Numbered from the stretch's first letter, positions 33,062-42,933 are shown. The stretch: DNA of 64,000 nt from Anaerolineales bacterium (GCA_015075725.1 JABTTV010000001.1:682001-746000), one strand, 5' to 3'. Numbers and translations are program-made. The notes: generated from the sequence alone by a model not told the origin.

Positions 33062-33475
33062 ATGCAAATTACTCGCCAAGCCGACTATGCCGTTCGCGCG
33101 GTGCTCCATCTGGCGCGCAACGGGGAGACGCGCACTGCCACCAGCGTCATCGCCGAAGAACAGAAGATTCCCCCATCCTTCCTTGCCAAGATCATCTCCC
33201 AGTTATCCATTGCGGGATTGCTGCACACCTCTCGCGGCGCGCGTGGCGGCGTAACGTTGGCGCGAGATCCGAGGGAGATCACCCTGCTCGAAGTGATCGA
33301 AGCCATCGACGGTCCCATCCAACTCAACGAATGTGTGGGCGAAACCGGGGTATGCACCTTCGATGCAAACTGTCCCCTGCGCCCGGTGTGGTGCGAGGCA
33401 CAGGAGGAACTGGTGGGCCGCCTCAAAGGAACGAACTTTGCTGATATGCTTGCAAAGGGTCGCGTACCTGCTTGA
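33062..33475 (+). CDS. Rrf2-family regulator with Fe-S cysteines
   Basis: 137 residues. Winged HTH at the N-terminus (MQITRQADYAVRAVLHLA, then IPPSFLAKIISQLSIAGLL with the wing SRGARGGVTLARDP). Cysteines C91-x6-C98-x5-C104 fit the cluster-ligand spacing of IscR/NsrR-type members, with a further C111. Likely senses iron-sulfur status, NO or redox. The ATG lies only 12 nt after the second dyad, with GTGAGGT as the probable ribosome site. No isc/suf or NO-detoxification genes are next to it, so targets beyond itself are unknown. Confidence 0.92.
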   Translation: MQITRQADYAVRAVLHLARNGETRTATSVIAEEQKIPPSFLAKIISQLSIAGLLHTSRGARGGVTLARDPREITLLEVIEAIDGPIQLNECVGETGVCTFDANCPLRPVWCEAQEELVGRLKGTNFADMLAKGRVPA

Positions 33476-33486
33476 TGCTGGAAATC

Positions 33487-33525
33487 AAAGCCTCTCGGCT
33501 ATAATAGCCGGGAGGCTTTTTTATT
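33487..33525 (+). terminator. Terminator after Rrf2 gene
   Basis: 14-bp stem with one G-T pair (33487-33500 with 33506-33519), 5-nt loop, T-rich tail. Confidence 0.88.
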
Positions 33526-33546
33526 TTCAACTGCAAGGATTGGACC

Positions 33547-34398
33547 ATGAAACAAAATCGCGGATATTCGACTCTTGTCCTCCTGGGGATTGCAATCCTG
33601 GCATGCGCCATGCCGGGACTTCCCATCGCTTCCTCCTCCCCGACGCCTGATACACGATTGGAGCGCATGGTCGCTGAGACTGTGTCCGCAGCGTTGTTAT
33701 TGACCCAACAAGCTGTTCCCTTCGCCACTGAAGTTCCATCTGCCACGCCCGCTCCGACAGCGACCAATACGCCGATTCCTGCCGTTCCAACTCAATCCGC
33801 TGAAAGCGTGCTGGATAAAAACACTGACGGCACAAGTTCATTCATCGACTTGAACGGAAAATATCAGATCACCATTCCCATGCAGTGGCTTGCCTTGCGG
33901 ATCAACGCGCCGGAATATGATCAGGCTGGTCTACTGCCTGAAGCCTCGATCCCCGCCATTCAACGTTCCCTCTCTACCATTAAGAACCAGGATCCGAACG
34001 TATTCCGTTTGTTTATGCTCGATATCGCTGAAGAACACCTGGACAGCGGTTTTGTCACTAACATAAACCTAGTATGGGACCGGCAGATGGAAATCTCCCT
34101 TATTACGGATACAGATTTGAAGGCGCTTGCCGAAACCCTGCCCGGTTCGCTAAAAGACGCGGAAGTCACCGGCACTGAGCTCAAAGCCACAAAGAACGAA
34201 ATCCCTTACGGCGTGATCATGGCTAAAACCCCCGCGCTTACGCAGGAGGGGGTCCAGATCGTGGTGATTCAGAAACTGGTCTTCCTCGACCTGCCCATTG
34301 GAACATTGTCCATTACGCTCTCGACTACTGAAAAATGGCAGACCACCGTCGAGCCTTCGTTCGACGAGATCATCGAATCTTTCATCCTGTTGAAATAG
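33547..34398 (+). CDS. Lipoprotein, unknown function
   Basis: 283 residues. Lipobox ILAC (Cys20), Ala/Pro/Thr linker to about 90, then a globular domain with DLNGKYQITIPMQWLALRIN, as in small envelope domains preceded by a membrane anchor, and a C-terminal VVIQKLVFLDLPIGTLSITLS followed by FDEIIESFILLK. This last part resembles the PsbP-like/DUF1795 folds that begin with a Tyr-x-Ile-x-x-Pro strand (tentative). It ends 12 nt before urocanase on the same strand, but a functional link is doubtful. Confidence 0.7.
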   Translation: MKQNRGYSTLVLLGIAILACAMPGLPIASSSPTPDTRLERMVAETVSAALLLTQQAVPFATEVPSATPAPTATNTPIPAVPTQSAESVLDKNTDGTSSFIDLNGKYQITIPMQWLALRINAPEYDQAGLLPEASIPAIQRSLSTIKNQDPNVFRLFMLDIAEEHLDSGFVTNINLVWDRQMEISLITDTDLKALAETLPGSLKDAEVTGTELKATKNEIPYGVIMAKTPALTQEGVQIVVIQKLVFLDLPIGTLSITLSTTEKWQTTVEPSFDEIIESFILLK

Positions 34399-34410
34399 GA
34401 GCCGTCTTTC

Positions 34411-36063
34411 ATGCCTGATCCCCGCGTGATCCGCGCGCCGCGCGGAACCGAACTGACCTGCAAGAATTGGCTGAGCGAAGCCGCCTACCGCATGATCCAG
34501 AACAACCTCGACCCCGAAGTGGCGGAGAAACCCGAAGATCTCGTCGTCTATGGCGGACGAGGCAAAGCCGCGCGTTCGTGGGAAGCCTTCGATGCGATTC
34601 TGGAATCGCTGAAGAATCTAGAAGAAGATGAGACCTTACTTGTGCAATCCGGTAAACCGGTGGTTGTTTTCAAGTCGCACCAAGACGCGCCAAAAGTTTT
34701 GATCGCCAACTCCAACATCGTGCCGCATTGGGCGACGTGGGAATACTTCGATGAGTTAGCCAAAAAGGGACTCATCATGTACGGGCAGATGACCGCCGGT
34801 TCGTGGATCTACATCGGCACGCAGGGGATTCTCCAGGGAACGTACGAGACCTTCGGCGCATTAGCCAAACTCAAAGGCTGGGGTTCGCTCAAAGGGAAAT
34901 TTGTCCTCACGGCAGGTCTCGGCGGGATGGGCGGCGCGCAGCCGCTCTCCATTACAATGAACGAAGGTGTCGGTCTGATCGTCGAAGTGGATCCCGAACG
35001 CGCCGAACGCCGCCGCGCCATTGGTTATGTGGATATGGTGGTGGATAATCTCGAAGAGGCGATGACTCTGGTGGAGGATAACGTCAAATCCAAAACGCCG
35101 AAGTCCATCGGGCTGATCGGAAACGCGGCAGATGTTTACGACGAACTATCAAAGCGAGGGATCGTTCCGGATGTGGTGACAGACCAAACGTCGGCGCATG
35201 AGGCGTTGTTTTATGTTCCATCAGGCTTGAGCATCACCGCCGCAAATCAACTGCGAGTCAGTGATCCTGAAAAATATAAAAAGATGGCGATGGATTCGAT
35301 GTCCACTCACGTGCGCGCCATGCTTGCCTTCCAACGCGCGGGCGCGGAAGTGTTCGACTACGGCAACAACTTGCGCCAGCAGGCATACAACAACGGTGTG
35401 ACCGATGCATTTGAATTTCCGGGTTTCGTGCCCGCTTATATTCGTCCGCTGTTTTGCGAGGGCAAGGGACCGTTTCGCTGGGTGGCGTTATCCGGCGACA
35501 AGGAAGATATTTACGTCACCGATGAAGCCATCATGGAACTCTTCCCAGAAGACGAACACCTGCATCGCTGGTTGAAGATGGCAAAGGAGAAAGTTCCGTT
35601 TCAAGGGTTGCCCGCGCGCATCTGCTGGCTCGGTTACGGCGAGCGTGTCAAAGCCGGTTTGAAATTCAATGAACTCGTCGCGAGCGGTAAGGTCAAAGCG
35701 CCCATCGTCATCGGACGCGACCATCTTGATTCAGGGTCGGTCGCCTCGCCGAACCGTGAAACGGAATCCATGAAAGACGGCTCGGACGCCGTCAGCGACT
35801 GGGCGGTGCTCAACGCGCTCATCAACGCGGTCGGCGGCGCGACCTGGGTATCCTTCCATCATGGAGGCGGGGTCGGAATGGGGTATAGTCAGCACGCGGG
35901 GCAGGTCATCGTCGCGGATGGGACTCCCGAAGCCGCCAAACGGTTGGAACGGGTCCTGACGACCGACCCAGGCATGGGCGTGGTCCGACACGCGGATGCC
36001 GGGTATGACATCGCCATCGCAGCCGCAAAACGTCATGGCATCAAAATGCCGATGCTGAAATAG
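34411..36063 (+). CDS. hutU: Urocanate hydratase (urocanase)
   Basis: 550 residues, normal length. NAD-binding [11 protein letters not shown] (167-177), [27 protein letters not shown] and [20 protein letters not shown]405 in ARICW probably matches the catalytic cysteine (Cys410 in Pseudomonas). The glycine-rich [16 protein letters not shown] is near the C-terminus. It converts urocanate to imidazolonepropionate, the second step of histidine degradation, in the cytoplasm. hutH, hutI and the amidohydrolase genes are not in the window, so the pathway is dispersed or incomplete. ATG preceded by AGGAG. Confidence 0.97.
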   Translation: MPDPRVIRAPRGTELTCKNWLSEAAYRMIQNNLDPEVAEKPEDLVVYGGRGKAARSWEAFDAILESLKNLEEDETLLVQSGKPVVVFKSHQDAPKVLIANSNIVPHWATWEYFDELAKKGLIMYGQMTAGSWIYIGTQGILQGTYETFGALAKLKGWGSLKGKFVLTAGLGGMGGAQPLSITMNEGVGLIVEVDPERAERRRAIGYVDMVVDNLEEAMTLVEDNVKSKTPKSIGLIGNAADVYDELSKRGIVPDVVTDQTSAHEALFYVPSGLSITAANQLRVSDPEKYKKMAMDSMSTHVRAMLAFQRAGAEVFDYGNNLRQQAYNNGVTDAFEFPGFVPAYIRPLFCEGKGPFRWVALSGDKEDIYVTDEAIMELFPEDEHLHRWLKMAKEKVPFQGLPARICWLGYGERVKAGLKFNELVASGKVKAPIVIGRDHLDSGSVASPNRETESMKDGSDAVSDWAVLNALINAVGGATWVSFHHGGGVGMGYSQHAGQVIVADGTPEAAKRLERVLTTDPGMGVVRHADAGYDIAIAAAKRHGIKMPMLK

Positions 36064-36122
36064 CTTCTTTGATAAACGGAACAAGCACCTTTTTTGTTTC
36101 TGAAAATGATTGAGCAGGATTC

Positions 36123-36191
36123 TTAACACAAAGACGCCATGACGCAAAGCTTCCAAGGATTTTTCGTTGCGACCTTGCGCCTTTGCGTTAA
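36123..36191. repeat. Palindromic repeat, CGCAAAGGCGC family, copy 1
   Basis: A 69-bp element with imperfect 17-bp inverted ends (TTAACACAAAGACGCCA and TTGCGCCTTTGCGTTAA) in the gap after urocanase. A related copy lies at 48441-48492. Confidence 0.65.
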
Positions 36192-36230
36192 AAGTACTTT
36201 CCAGTCACAGCATACTTTGGAGAACTTTCT

Positions 36231-37298
36231 CTGAAACGCCCTATAGTTTTAGCTCTTGCTTTCCTTCTCGTCGCCTGCACGGGCATTCCCAACATTTGGG
36301 GCAGTTCCCTGCCGCCCATCCCATCGCCCACCGGCATTCCCACCGATACGCCCACCATCACGCCAACATCCCCGGCAACCTCCACTCCGACGATCACGCC
36401 GACATTTACGGCGACTTTAACGCCGGCGGCAACTCTCACGCCCAGCATCACGCCTTTACCGTCCAAAGCGAATATCGAACGCGCCATCATCATCAGCTTC
36501 GACGGCTTGCGCCCCGACGCCATCGATCAGGCGCCCATGCCCAACCTGATGGAGTTAATGAACGGCGGCGCTTACGCCCCGCTCACCGCGCGCACCATCG
36601 ACTATCCCGCCACGTCGCCCAGCCACGCCTCCATGCTCACCGGTTATTGCATGGAAGACCACGGCGTCATCTACAATAAATTTTTCATGTACATGGGCTA
36701 TGCCAAGGGAACAGATGTCTTCCAACTCGCGCACGAAGCGGGCATGCGCACCGTCATGATCGTCAGTAAAGACAAGATGCGCCAGATGGCGGAACCCGAA
36801 ACCACCGATGTGTTCGAAGTTGCCTACGGCGAACCCGCCATCCAGAAAGCTGTCCTGCCGCAGATCGAACAGGACTTCGGCTTGATGTTCGTCCACTTTG
36901 CGGGCGCGGATAACCGCGGCCATAAATACGATTGGATGTCCGGCGAATATATGAAAGTCCTGCGCGAAGGAGACGCGGTGCTGGGCGAGATGATCAAGAC
37001 CTTGAAAGAAAAGAATCTGTTCGACACAACCTTCTTCCTCATCACATCCGACCACGGCGGGCACGGCTCGAATCACATCGGCCTCATCATCGAAGATTAC
37101 CGCATTCCCTGGATCACCTACGGTCCAGGCGTCGTTCCGCAAATTCTCGATTTACAGATTTACACCTTCGATACAGCCGCCACCGTGGCATACGCGCTTG
37201 GGTTGCCCATCCAGCCCGATTGGGACGGCATCCCCGTCTATAAAATCTTCGGCGAAGACCAAATTCGATTCCACGAGAAATATCCCTGCAAGACCTGA
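36231..37298 (+). CDS. Lipoprotein type I phosphodiesterase/alkaline-phosphatase-like, CTG start
   Basis: 355 residues if translation begins at CTG 36231. The first in-frame ATG is at 36507, which would remove 92 residues including the metal-binding SFDGLRPD. The CTG has GGAG 8 nt upstream and opens an ideal lipoprotein signal (KRPIVLALAFLLVAC). A Thr/Pro linker runs to about 80. Catalytic features: D in SFDGLRPD, nucleophile Thr in YPATSPSHASMLTG, DNRGHKYDWMS and SDHGGHGSNH. The family hydrolyses phosphodiesters or nucleotides extracellularly. The next gene is a paralogue. An undetected frameshift making an upstream ATG is the alternative; no in-frame ATG or GTG is available nearby. Confidence 0.85.
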   Translation: MKRPIVLALAFLLVACTGIPNIWGSSLPPIPSPTGIPTDTPTITPTSPATSTPTITPTFTATLTPAATLTPSITPLPSKANIERAIIISFDGLRPDAIDQAPMPNLMELMNGGAYAPLTARTIDYPATSPSHASMLTGYCMEDHGVIYNKFFMYMGYAKGTDVFQLAHEAGMRTVMIVSKDKMRQMAEPETTDVFEVAYGEPAIQKAVLPQIEQDFGLMFVHFAGADNRGHKYDWMSGEYMKVLREGDAVLGEMIKTLKEKNLFDTTFFLITSDHGGHGSNHIGLIIEDYRIPWITYGPGVVPQILDLQIYTFDTAATVAYALGLPIQPDWDGIPVYKIFGEDQIRFHEKYPCKT

Positions 37299-37315
37299 CG
37301 AATACATCCCCCTCC

Positions 37316-38353
37316 ATGCTTTATAAACTCCGATACCTGGTCCTGCTCTCGATCTTTATACAAGGCTGTGTTTCTGCTTCCGCCTCTTCCCTCACGCCGA
37401 CAGCATCCCCTGTTCCTCCCATTCCTACAGCAACCCTCACACCGATTCAACCCTCCGTCCCTGATGAAGCGACAGCCACGCCTGTGCTGATTCCGCCCCA
37501 GCCCATTTCGCGAGTCTTCATCGTCACCTTCGACGGCCTCCGCCCCGACGCCATCGAAGCCGCGGAGATGGACAACGTCAAAGCATTGATGCAGACCGGC
37601 GCTTATACGATGAAAGCGCAGACCATCATACCAAGCATCACATTACCGGCGCATGCATCGCTGGTGACAGGCACATGCCCCGCCAAACACATCGCGCGCT
37701 GGAACGAATACGTCCCGCAAAACGGATACGCCCTCGGCACCGACATCTTCGATCTGACCCACGCCGTCGGCTTGCGCACCGCACTCGTGGTGGGAAAAGA
37801 AAAACTCCGTCACATCACCGAGCCGGGCAGCACCGACTTCTTCGGCTTTGTGGATAACACCGACGAGGAATTTGACGAAACCACAATCGAATCCATGACC
37901 ATCGAGCAGATCCGCGCGGGTTTCGGGCTTTTGATGGTCCACTTCCCAGACGGCGACGTTGCCGGGCATCAATACGACTGGATGTCGAAACAACAGCTCA
38001 GCGCCTTTCACAAAAAAGACGAATCGCTTGGGCTATTTCTAAGAGTAATGAAAGACAGCGGCTTCTACGACGGCACGCTCATCATCGTCACCTCCGACCA
38101 CGGCGGGCACAACTCCGATCATGGATTGAACATCCCCGAAGATATGACCATTCCCTGGGTCGTCAGCGGACCGCAGATCGTCCCCGGTGAATTGCAAACC
38201 CAGGTTTATATCTATGACACCGCCCCCACCGTCGCATTTGCTCTTGGTTTGCCCATCCAAGCAGATTGGGACGGTGTGCCTGTCTATGAAGCCTTCGGCT
38301 TGCCTGTCGATCCGCTGCGGCAGGGCGGCTGCCCCGGTGTGACCCCACGATAA
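37316..38353 (+). CDS. Lipoprotein type I phosphodiesterase/alkaline-phosphatase-like, paralogue
   Basis: 345 residues, 17 nt after its paralogue. Signal peptide with lipobox IQGC (Cys18), Thr/Pro linker to about 65. FIVTFDGLRPDAIEAAEMDN supplies the first metal ligand; IPSITLPAHASLVTG holds the nucleophile Thr; DVAGHQYDWMS and SDHGGHNSDH complete the two-metal site. Secreted and membrane-anchored hydrolase of phosphodiesters, nucleotides or phosphonates. Tandem with the preceding gene, so probably one transcript; the two differ enough (for example around GYCMEDHG against GTCPAKHI) that substrates may differ. Confidence 0.88.
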   Translation: MLYKLRYLVLLSIFIQGCVSASASSLTPTASPVPPIPTATLTPIQPSVPDEATATPVLIPPQPISRVFIVTFDGLRPDAIEAAEMDNVKALMQTGAYTMKAQTIIPSITLPAHASLVTGTCPAKHIARWNEYVPQNGYALGTDIFDLTHAVGLRTALVVGKEKLRHITEPGSTDFFGFVDNTDEEFDETTIESMTIEQIRAGFGLLMVHFPDGDVAGHQYDWMSKQQLSAFHKKDESLGLFLRVMKDSGFYDGTLIIVTSDHGGHNSDHGLNIPEDMTIPWVVSGPQIVPGELQTQVYIYDTAPTVAFALGLPIQADWDGVPVYEAFGLPVDPLRQGGCPGVTPR

Positions 38354-38484
38354 TTATTCGACACAAACCCAGCCCGACCTGCTACAATTCCAAGGACGAA
38401 ACTGTCAGCCGAAAAATGCAGGAATTGTATGGATTTTTTCCTTGTTTTACTTTGTGACCCTTCGTGGTCAAGAAGGAATTCAAC

Positions 38485-39654
38485 ATGACCCAAACTTACG
38501 ATGCCATTGTGATCGGCGCAGGCGTGATGGGCGCCAGTATTTCATTTCACCTCGCTGAGCGCGGATTGAAAGTTGCCATCCTCGAACGCAGGGTGACCGC
38601 CTCCGGCGCGACCGGTCACTCGAGCGGACTCGTCCGCATGCACTACGACCTCGCCGCCGAATCCGAATTGACGTTCAAGAGTTATCAAATTTATTTCAGT
38701 AATTGGAAAGAAAGGGTCGGTGGTGAGTGCGGTTTCCAGAACACCGGCTTCTTGCAGATCGCCAAACGCGAGCATGAGGACAAACTGCGCGGCAACGTCG
38801 CGAACCAGCAGAAGATCGGCATCAACACATCGGTCATCAGCGTGGACGAAGTGCGGAAACTCTTCCCCGACCTCGTCACCGAATATTTCGATTACGCCGC
38901 CTATGAACCGGATTCAGGCTATGCCGATGCAACGCTCACGACCAACTCGTTCATCGAAGCCGCGAAGCGCAACGGCGCTGTGTTGATTCAAAATTGTGAA
39001 GTGACCGCCATCCATGCAAGTGGCGGAAAAGTGACCGGCGTAAGCACGACCAAAGGCGACTTCTCAAGCCCGATCGTCGTCAACGCGGCGGGACCGTGGG
39101 CGAAGCATGTCGCTGCACTGGCAAATATCGATGTCCCTTTGGTGACATGGACTCACGATGTCGCCTTCCTGCATCGTCCGCCCGCACTTGGAAGAATCCC
39201 TGCCTGCATCGATGACGTGATCAATTGCTATTATCGCCCCGAGGGCAGTGCGCTCATCCTTGCCGCGGGAGAAGATGAGTCTCTGCGCGGCGAAGCGCCC
39301 GATGAGGAAGACCAGACCCCTACGCCCACCTTCCTCGAAAAATTGATCGACCAGATGGTGAAGCGCATCCCGAAGATCGAAGAGAGCGGCTTGCACTCCA
39401 TCCACGTCGGGCGCGACGGCATTACGCCCGACCAGCGCGCCATCTACAGCGGCACAGACTTGAATGGTTTCTACCTTGCCTGCGGTTTGAGCGGGACCGG
39501 ATTCAAAACGTCACCGGCGGCGGGCGCGAGCATGGCGGAGTTGATCCTGGATGGAACACCGCAGACGGTGGATATCACGCCATTTCGATTCAGTCGCTTC
39601 GTGGAAGGGAAGTTGCTGGAAGGGGAATATGGGTATGGGCATATTTGGAAGTGA
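38485..39654 (+). CDS. FAD-dependent oxidoreductase (DAO/sarcosine-oxidase type)
   Basis: 389 residues from ATG 38485 (MTQTYDAIVIGAG). GGA lies 9 nt upstream, and a longer start MVKKEFN is less likely. Dinucleotide-binding IGAGVMGASISFHL, then ERRVTASGATGHSSGLVRMHYD (flavin contact region), VVNAAGPWAKH, and the C-terminal FAD motif LNGFYLACGLSGTGFKTSP. The family oxidises amino or N-methyl groups of small amines such as sarcosine, dimethylglycine or D-amino acids, giving H2O2 or feeding an electron acceptor. The gene is alone; no glycine-cleavage-type partners are adjacent. Confidence 0.9.
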   Translation: MTQTYDAIVIGAGVMGASISFHLAERGLKVAILERRVTASGATGHSSGLVRMHYDLAAESELTFKSYQIYFSNWKERVGGECGFQNTGFLQIAKREHEDKLRGNVANQQKIGINTSVISVDEVRKLFPDLVTEYFDYAAYEPDSGYADATLTTNSFIEAAKRNGAVLIQNCEVTAIHASGGKVTGVSTTKGDFSSPIVVNAAGPWAKHVAALANIDVPLVTWTHDVAFLHRPPALGRIPACIDDVINCYYRPEGSALILAAGEDESLRGEAPDEEDQTPTPTFLEKLIDQMVKRIPKIEESGLHSIHVGRDGITPDQRAIYSGTDLNGFYLACGLSGTGFKTSPAAGASMAELILDGTPQTVDITPFRFSRFVEGKLLEGEYGYGHIWK

Positions 39655-39781
39655 CAGCCTTTGGTTGTCATCTGCCAGATTAAAGGGCTCTTTGATCTCA
39701 GCAAATACTCCCAAGGTGACATCTTCTAGTTGATACTTTTGGAGTAGCGGGCAAGCCCTCGTGTAAAATATATTCAGCCGC

Positions 39782-40171
39782 ATGGCTGTCTACATTCAGA
39801 GAATGCTGGACCATTCCCAACAGATCCGAAACGTCACCCAATATATCCGTGAGCATATCAACGAACCGCTGAGCCGCGAAACCCTGGCAGAAGTGGCAGG
39901 TTTTTCTGTGCCGCACTTTCATCGTGTTTTCACCGCCACTACAGGCGAGAGCGCGGTCGGTTATTTACGACGGATGCGGCTCGAACGCGCCGGACGCAAA
40001 CTCCGCATGGGAGCAGTGAACATCACCGAGGTTGCGCGGGCGGCGGGATACGAGTCACATGCGGCATTCGGTAAGGCGTTCAAGGCACAGTTCGGTCTAA
40101 GTCCCAGTGAATTCCGCCGGTTGAGCTGCAGCCTAGCCACACAACTTTTAACGAGAGGAATCGAAAAATGA
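39782..40171 (+). CDS. AraC-type HTH regulator (DNA-binding domain only)
   Basis: 129 residues consisting essentially of the two AraC helix-turn-helix units (about 18-115): LSRETLAEVAGFSVPHFHRVF and ITEVARAAGYESHAAFGKAFK, closing FGLSPSEFRR. There is no N-terminal ligand domain, as in MarA/SoxS-type activators. The stop overlaps the VOC gene start as ATGA, so the two are coupled and the regulator probably controls that gene. No clear Shine-Dalgarno at 39782; an internal start at Met8 is possible. Confidence 0.88.
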   Translation: MAVYIQRMLDHSQQIRNVTQYIREHINEPLSRETLAEVAGFSVPHFHRVFTATTGESAVGYLRRMRLERAGRKLRMGAVNITEVARAAGYESHAAFGKAFKAQFGLSPSEFRRLSCSLATQLLTRGIEK

Positions 40172-40566
40172 AGATCAAACTGTCAAGTGTTTCGATAGAC
40201 GATTACGATAAGGCTCTGAAGTTTTACACCGAGATGATGGGCTTCCAACTCAAACGGGATATTCCTTTGGGAGGAGGCGCCCGCTGGATCACTGTCGTCT
40301 CGCAGGAGGAACCCAACGGTACTGAATTACTTCTCGAACCCAATGCGAGTTACCCCGCAATGAAAGCGCTCAAAGAATCGCTCGTAAAGGATGGTATTCC
40401 GTTCACAGCGTTCGAGGTCAACGACATTCAGAAAGAATATGAGCGGATGAGGAATCTCGGCGTGGAATTCACCATGGAACCAACAAATATGGGAACGACG
40501 ACCGCCGCAATACTCAATGATACGTGCGGGAATCTGATACAGATTTATCAAGTCACTGGCGGATGA
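40168..40566 (+). CDS. VOC (glyoxalase/bleomycin-resistance) family protein
   Basis: 132 residues with two beta-alpha-beta-beta-beta modules: IKLSSVSIDDYDKALKFYTEMMGF and WITVVSQEEPNGTELLLEP, then FTAFEVNDIQKEYERMRNLGVEF and TTTAAILNDTCGNLIQIYQ. A usual first metal His is replaced (SSVSID), and the late Glu is Gln, so metal-dependent chemistry is uncertain; the protein may bind rather than convert its ligand. ATG preceded by AGAGGAA and overlapping the AraC-type regulator stop. Confidence 0.87.
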   Translation: MKIKLSSVSIDDYDKALKFYTEMMGFQLKRDIPLGGGARWITVVSQEEPNGTELLLEPNASYPAMKALKESLVKDGIPFTAFEVNDIQKEYERMRNLGVEFTMEPTNMGTTTAAILNDTCGNLIQIYQVTGG

Positions 40567-40578
40567 CGAATCCTTTAT

Positions 40579-40670
40579 TAGACTTCTTGCAAAAGTCACA
40601 ATTTTATCTTGCTCAAGGCGGCGTCCCCGCCGCCGGGGACTGCAGCGGGAGCACTTATGCAAGAGGTCTA
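40579..40670. repeat. MITE-like element, copy 1 (92 bp)
   Basis: Imperfect terminal inverted repeats TAGACTTCTTGCAAAAGT and ACTTATGCAAGAGGTCTA enclose a GC-rich core (TCAAGGC then a hairpin). A second copy lies at 49595-49703. No coding capacity. Confidence 0.65.
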
Positions 40671-40745
40671 TAGAAAAACGGGACTACGGTTAAATCATGG
40701 TCCCGTTTTTGATTCAATTTTGGATGTAGCGCGTATAATTCGCCA

Positions 40746-41337
40746 ATGCCCGAACTGACCGCTGATTTCACATCCCTGCCGCCTGAATATCAGCAAGTCA
40801 TTCAACTGGCGCAGGAGAAGAACGACAAAGCCAACTCAAGACCATCTTCACAGAGACGAACAGGATTTTGTTAAGTGGGTGGAATCCAAACGACTCTGAG
40901 CTGGAATCCGCGCCTGATCGCGAATTAGCGGAAGAGTTCGAAGAAACGATGGGTACAGAATTAAAGCGGAGTCATTATGCGGTGGAGCCAATGGGTTTTG
41001 TCGTTGAGGATAATCCTGTGCGGACAGAAAACCGGTACGCCCGAGGATTTTCCACGATGCGGGTTCACCGCACATACCGGGTGAATCTTCTCGATGCGGA
41101 GTTTTGCAGGAATTTGCTTGCTGCAAGTCAACGGAGCTTGGTAGGCGCGCTTTGAACCGCGAGAGGGGACGCGCGAACTCTGTGCTGATTTTGCCGTTGG
41201 TTACTGTCACCGAAGCGTGGCTGGCATTGCCGCCTGGGATGCGTTACCGAAAGATTAATTTGGATGGATGCGAGTTGGATGAAAGCACGCTTGTTATCCT
41301 GGACGACATGGAAGTGCCGGAATTTAAACGACGATAA
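40746..41337 (+). pseudogene. Degraded gene remnant
   Basis: A reading frame starting at 40746 (MPELTADFTSLPPEYQQVI) stops after about 40 codons. Further protein-like stretches continue in other frames: 40868-41155 (with RELAEEFEE, faintly Nudix-like) and 41104-41337 (SVLILPLVTVTEAWLALPPGM and ILDDMEVPEF). Frame changes near 40850 and 41150 suggest a deleted or frameshifted gene rather than three small genes. I cannot name the ancestor. Confidence 0.45.
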
Positions 41338-41411
41338 AAAGGGGTTGGTATCGTATAATCCACCCAGTCTGCCGGCAACCCCGCATAAATCCTGTCGAGC
41401 GCTGATATCGC

Positions 41412-42296
41412 ATGCCAAAACTGAATCAACAATTCCAACTGCCCGATGGGCGCAAACTCGGATACGATGAATACGGCGTTCCAAATGGGAAGCCGATATT
41501 TTATTTTCACGGCTCGCCCAGTTCGCGTCTCGAATGCGCATTATATGTAAATGAAGAACTCCTGCAAAGACTTAATGTCCGTTTGATCGCCGCGGACCGC
41601 CCAGGAATGGGGTTGTCCGATCCCCAGCCGAATCTCCGCATGACAGATTGGGCGCAGGATGTCGTTGTGCTGGCGGATCATTTGCAGATCGAACGATTTG
41701 CCATTCTGGCTTATTCGCTCGGCGGTCCTTATGGATTGGCTTGCGCTTTTGAGATTCCGCAGCGGCTGACGAAAGTGGGAATCCTTAGCGGCGCGGCGCT
41801 GTTCACCGAGCCCGATCTGGTAAAGAATGTCAACGAAGGGACGCGCAAGTTCCTGACCTTGCCGCGTGAAAAGCCCTGGCTCGCTCGGTTATTCATGTGG
41901 ACGGCGTTGAGCGTCATGCCGCGCATCGCTCCTAAGCGGTTCGTCGCGCAAGCGAATACCTTATTGCCCGCGCCGGACCGGCCCATCGTCATTGATGATC
42001 CGGATTTCCAGAAGGGATTTATCAAGATGGTGCGCGAGGCGACAAGGCAGGGAATTGGAGGCGCATTTCATGAATCATTGTTAACGGTCACCGATTGGGG
42101 ATTCCGATTGCAGGATATCAACGCTCCGGTCCTGCTCTGGCATGGGGAGGCGGATCAGAACATCCCTGTGGAGATGGCTCGTTTTGCCGCGACAGTCATC
42201 CCGAAGTGCGAGGCGAAGTTCCATCCAGCCGAAGGACATTTGTCTTTATTCAAGAAACATGCTGAAGAGATCATCCGAGCATTGGCAAATGATTGA
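41412..42296 (+). CDS. Alpha/beta hydrolase
   Basis: 294 residues. HGSPSSR oxyanion loop (33-39), DRPGMGLSD (62-70), nucleophile S102 in AYSLGG, acid Asp in WHGEADQNIP and base His in PAEGHLSLF. A cap domain lies roughly 130-220. No signal peptide, so cytoplasmic. Family members include esterases, epoxide hydrolases and haloperoxidase-like enzymes; the substrate is not predictable. Probably transcribed singly, with a GNAT gene about 120 nt downstream on the same strand. Confidence 0.9.
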   Translation: MPKLNQQFQLPDGRKLGYDEYGVPNGKPIFYFHGSPSSRLECALYVNEELLQRLNVRLIAADRPGMGLSDPQPNLRMTDWAQDVVVLADHLQIERFAILAYSLGGPYGLACAFEIPQRLTKVGILSGAALFTEPDLVKNVNEGTRKFLTLPREKPWLARLFMWTALSVMPRIAPKRFVAQANTLLPAPDRPIVIDDPDFQKGFIKMVREATRQGIGGAFHESLLTVTDWGFRLQDINAPVLLWHGEADQNIPVEMARFAATVIPKCEAKFHPAEGHLSLFKKHAEEIIRALAND

Positions 42297-42420
42297 AACC
42301 GGGATTCAATGTAATAAGGATGAAGAGTTAGAATAATTCCGATGATTGATGCATTATTATGTCAGCAAAGCAATTTCAATAATAACCTCTATTCAAGAGA
42401 GACGTAAATTGGTTTCTCAA

Positions 42421-42933
42421 ATGCAAATCGTAATCCGTCGTGAAACAGACGAAGACATACCTGGAATATTCGAAGTCAATTGCTCAGCCTTTGGGCGGGT
42501 CAACGAAGCCGAACTTGTGGATAAACTTCGCCTCGATCATGCGATCACTCTTTCCCTTGTTGCGATGGATGACGGTCAGGTTGTGGGACATATCCTGATC
42601 TCACCCGTAACGATCGATTCGGAGGGTTCGCAATGGAGTGCGGTTGCGCTTGGTCCCATGGCGGTTCTACCGTCTTATCAGAAGCAAGGCGTAGGGTCAC
42701 AGTTGATACGGGCGGCGTTCGCGGAATTGATCAGAGCCGGGCATTTCGTTGTTATCGTCCTCGGTCATCCGGAGTACTATCCCCGTTTTGGCTTTAAACC
42801 TTCCAAACCGCTTGGGATTCAATGGGAGATCAGCGTGCCTGAAGACGTTTTCATGGTCGCGGAGTTAAAAGACGGCGCGCTAGGCGGCAAAACGGGAGTG
42901 GTACGATACCACCCAGCATTCAATGGCGTTTAA
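42421..42933 (+). CDS. GNAT N-acetyltransferase (YhbS-like)
   Basis: 170 residues from ATG 42421 (MQIVIRRETDEDIPGI). An upstream in-frame ATG adds an unlikely 25 residues. The acetyl-CoA site is VALGPMAVLPSYQKQGVGSQLI (motif A, QxxGxG), followed by VIVLGHPEYYPRFGFKPS, characteristic of the YhbS-type group. Acceptor substrate unknown. Confidence 0.87.
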   Translation: MQIVIRRETDEDIPGIFEVNCSAFGRVNEAELVDKLRLDHAITLSLVAMDDGQVVGHILISPVTIDSEGSQWSAVALGPMAVLPSYQKQGVGSQLIRAAFAELIRAGHFVVIVLGHPEYYPRFGFKPSKPLGIQWEISVPEDVFMVAELKDGALGGKTGVVRYHPAFNGV

